DNA from: Streptomyces vietnamensis
Lineage (GTDB): Bacteria > Actinomycetota > Actinomycetes > Streptomycetales > Streptomycetaceae
Assembly: GCF_000830005.1 (NCBI RefSeq)
Contig: NZ_CP010407.1
Location: 558,001-622,000, forward strand
Length of the DNA: 64,000 bases
Direction of reading: 5' to 3'
Of the stretch, positions 62,227-64,000 are shown piece after piece (positions within the stretch are counted from its first letter, which is position 1; each line of letters starts with the position of its first letter). Made by a program: the position numbers and the translations under genes. The notes beneath the pieces were generated by a model. The model was not told the origin of the DNA. It worked only from the letters and a program-made list of their open reading frames with translations, and made no database searches.

Positions 62227-62270
62227 AATATGACAGCGGCTTCACGGAGCGGTCAACCGGCATTGACCGC
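62227..62270 (-). promoter_or_regulatory. Operon promoter and inverted-repeat operator
   Basis: On the minus strand, -35 TTGACC (62251-62256), an 18-bp spacer and -10 CATATT (62227-62232) precede the leader peptide. GCGGTCAA-N6-TTGACCGC (62249-62270) is a perfect inverted repeat covering the -35, a likely repressor site, perhaps for the adjacent ROK protein. Confidence 0.6.
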
Positions 62271-62284
62271 ATGATGAGACGACA

Positions 62285-63517
62285 TCAGCTTTCACACAGG
62301 GCGGGAAGCAGCTCTCCTGAGGTCTCAAGAGGCCTTCTGAACAGGGGATTCAGCAGAACCGTGCCCGCCGCGACGGGCAGCGTGGCCGGTCCAGCATGTG
62401 GACTGACGATGCGTTCGGGGTCGTCGCAGACGTGCGAGAGGTCGATCGCGGCCCCGCGGATCTCCTCCAGATAGTCCGGTTCGAGGATGCTGGACTGCTC
62501 GGTCACGACGACCAGATCGGGGTTGAGGACGTCGAGGAGCAGGGCGACGGCGCGGCCGACCGCACGCGCCCGTTCGCGCAGCAGCCGGTCGGCGCGCCGG
62601 TCCCCGGCCGCCGCCGCGTCCACGACCAGGAAGGTGTCGGGCTCGGGCACGATGCCCCGGCGGACGGCCGTGGTCGCGAGGGCGGTGTTCGACGCCGTGG
62701 CCTCCAGGCAGCCGGAACGTCCGCACGGGCAGGGTGCCGTGGAGTCCGGTACGGGCAGGTGGGCCACGTCCCCGGCCGCCGCGCCGGGTCCCTGGTGCAC
62801 GACGCCGGCGAGGCCGACGGCCGCGTCGACGACATTGCCGACGAAGAGGTGGACCAGGCTGCGGCGGGCGGCGGGCCGCCCGAAGAGGATCTCCGACTGG
62901 GCGATGGAGCGCGCGTGGTTGTCCAGGCGTACGGTGCGTCCGCCGAGGCCGCGGGCGAGTTCGGCGGCGAGCGGCCGACGGCGCCAGCCCAGGGCGTCGT
63001 GCCGGACGACCACCCCCTCGGCGGGGTCCACCCAGCCGCCGACCGCGGCGCCCACCCCGAGCAGGGGGCGCCCCCGCGCATGGGCGTCGAGGAATCCGCG
63101 CAGTTCACGGGCGATCGCGGCGGGCAGGGCGTCCGGCGCGATGCCGTCGTGGGGGTAGGTGCGCCGGGCGACCACCTGTCCGCGCAGGTCGACGAGGGCG
63201 AACGTCGAGCCGGGGACGCCCAGGTGGACGCCGCCCGCGACGGGCCCGGCGATGGCTCCGATGTGCAGGTCGACGGGGATCTGGGGCCGTCCGACTCCCC
63301 CGCCCCCGGCGAGTTCGGGCAGCTCGCGCAGGAGGCCGAGGCGGGTGAGGTCGGTCGCCTGGCGCGAGACGGCGGCGGGGCTGAGGCCGGAGAGCCGCGC
63401 GACGGCACTGCGGGCGACCGGGCCGTGATCGAGGACGGTCCTCAGCACGGTGGCGGCATTGGCCTCGCGCCGGCCGTCGCCCGCCATGCGAGAACCGTGC
63501 GGGGTGGTCGTCGTCAT
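62285..63517 (-). CDS. ROK family transcriptional regulator
   Basis: A 410-residue ROK repressor. The N-terminal winged helix (VLDHGPVARSAVARLSGLSPAAVSRQATDL) is followed by an ROK sugar-kinase-like domain with the zinc motif CPCGRSGCLEATAS. ROK repressors sense sugars or sugar phosphates. The ATG at 63517 has GAGAGG upstream. It lies immediately upstream of the sulfatase operon promoter on the same strand and is the best candidate regulator of it. Confidence 0.88.
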   Translation of the reverse strand: MTTTTPHGSRMAGDGRREANAATVLRTVLDHGPVARSAVARLSGLSPAAVSRQATDLTRLGLLRELPELAGGGGVGRPQIPVDLHIGAIAGPVAGGVHLGVPGSTFALVDLRGQVVARRTYPHDGIAPDALPAAIARELRGFLDAHARGRPLLGVGAAVGGWVDPAEGVVVRHDALGWRRRPLAAELARGLGGRTVRLDNHARSIAQSEILFGRPAARRSLVHLFVGNVVDAAVGLAGVVHQGPGAAAGDVAHLPVPDSTAPCPCGRSGCLEATASNTALATTAVRRGIVPEPDTFLVVDAAAAGDRRADRLLRERARAVGRAVALLLDVLNPDLVVVTEQSSILEPDYLEEIRGAAIDLSHVCDDPERIVSPHAGPATLPVAAGTVLLNPLFRRPLETSGELLPALCES

Positions 63518-63635
63518 GGGTGCCTCTCTGGTGACTGTTGCGGTGGTGTGAAATCCCGGGGCCGCCGGACGCGGGCCCGCCGGCCGCCCCTTCGCCACCG
63601 GTCGTGTCTGCCGTACGGAGGGAAGTCTTCGCTGG

Positions 63636-63773
63636 TCAACGGCGGTTCCGCAGACCGTGGGGACTCCGGCCATCGGCGCCGGGCAGGCGCCGATTCAACC
63701 ATCGTGAGCGGTCGTTCGGGGCACGGACGGCCGCTTGACGTGCGGCGGCGGCCGCTGCGAGTCTCCGGGACAT
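63636..63773 (-). CDS. Possible small basic peptide upstream of the ROK gene
   Basis: A 45-codon frame preceded by an ideal GGAGGAGG ribosome-binding site. The product is Arg/Ala-rich (MSRRLAAAAAARQAAVRA at the start) without recognised motif. It could be a short leader for the ROK transcript or chance. It lies about 120 bp upstream of the ROK start. Confidence 0.35.
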   Translation of the reverse strand: MSRRLAAAAAARQAAVRAPNDRSRWLNRRLPGADGRSPHGLRNRR

Positions 63774-63993
63774 GTTCGCGACCTCCTCCTGTCCCGCCGT
63801 CCTCGGCGCCTGACCCTCGCGACCCTCGCGCGTGGCCGGCCCGCCGGGCCCACCGCCTCCCCCGTACGCCCCGCTGTCCCGACCCCATCTTGTACGGGTT
63901 CCCGTACCACCCCCTCGGGCATTCGTCACCTCATTGCTTCCGCTCCGAGATTAATTGCTCCGGGAGCTCCCCGGACCTCCGAAAGGACCCGCC

Positions 63994-64000
63994 ATGTCGA
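63994..64000 (+). CDS. Start of a plus-strand gene cut by the window end
   Basis: ATGTCG at the very end is preceded by GAAAGGA at a good distance and by an AT-richer stretch near 63930-63957 that may hold its promoter. Only the first two codons are in the window, so the product is unknown. Confidence 0.5.

Noticed and set aside
61883..62274. Plus-strand open frames opposite the sulfatase operon leader
   Set aside because: Products are Gly/Arg-rich shadows without start signals; the minus-strand leader peptide explains the region better.

Overview
The window is chromosomal DNA of a Streptomyces, or a very close actinomycete. Evidence: very high GC with G/C at nearly every third codon position, GTG and TTG starts, short spaced genes, a SigB/SigF-type sigma factor beside an HATPase anti-sigma gene, a mycothiol-dependent-type isomerase, the ectABCD hydroxyectoine operon, a DmdR/IdeR-type iron box and a possible bldA (TTA) codon. 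No rRNA, tRNA, CRISPR array, prophage or replication origin was found.

Layout. 0.1-6.3 kb: type II NADH dehydrogenase, an L,D-transpeptidase lipoprotein, a GNAT enzyme, a two-gene reductase/AhpD-like pair and a Tat-exported cholesterol oxidase. 6.4-9.9 kb: an aspartate/asparagine module (aspA, asparaginase, divergent Lrp/AsnC regulator). 10.1-17.5 kb: a secreted endonuclease, then ectABCD translationally coupled to an EhuBCDA-like ABC importer, so synthesis and uptake of (hydroxy)ectoine probably share one transcript. 17.6-22.6 kb: sigma factor, divergent anti-sigma-like kinase, SulP transporter, HPP membrane protein, N-formylglutamate amidohydrolase plus a small protein. 22.7-29.5 kb: WYL regulator with a divergent DinB/mycothiol isomerase, LysR with a divergent nitrilase, a receptor Ser/Thr kinase and a flavodoxin-fold reductase. 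29.5-31.2 kb: a small membrane protein and an AraC regulator lying between two decayed transposase fragments.

31.2-38.3 kb: a MarR-MFS-DUF1330 operon, an iron-box-controlled four-helix membrane protein, a VWA-protein pair, and an MFS exporter with a divergent MerR regulator. 38.4-41.0 kb: leuA with a divergent FCD-type GntR. 41.2-49.3 kb: an IorAB-type molybdenum oxidoreductase, a methyltransferase, a GATase, OsmC, an RraA-like protein, DinB, an internally deleted IS5-type element, an HTH protein with its own operator, and an NTF2-like protein. 49.3-53.4 kb: a TetX-like monooxygenase divergent from a TetR regulator over twin operators, a type B carboxylesterase and a small membrane protein.

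The most distinctive part is 53.4-63.5 kb. One minus-strand operon runs: regulatory leader peptide, peptide-type solute-binding lipoprotein, two permeases, a two-domain ATPase, a formylglycine-generating enzyme (FGE), and a formylglycine sulfatase without signal peptide. Most junctions overlap by 4 bp. I infer a self-contained system that imports an organic sulfate ester, activates its own sulfatase with a dedicated FGE, and releases sulfate in the cytoplasm. The Cys-containing leader peptide, of the type found before actinobacterial sulfur genes, suggests control by sulfur or cysteine status. A ROK repressor upstream points to a possibly sugar-linked substrate.

Small-scale structure is frequent: 18-bp tandem duplications at four loci, several other intergenic tandem arrays, and a 28-bp motif shared upstream of leuA and the rraA-like gene at matching distance.
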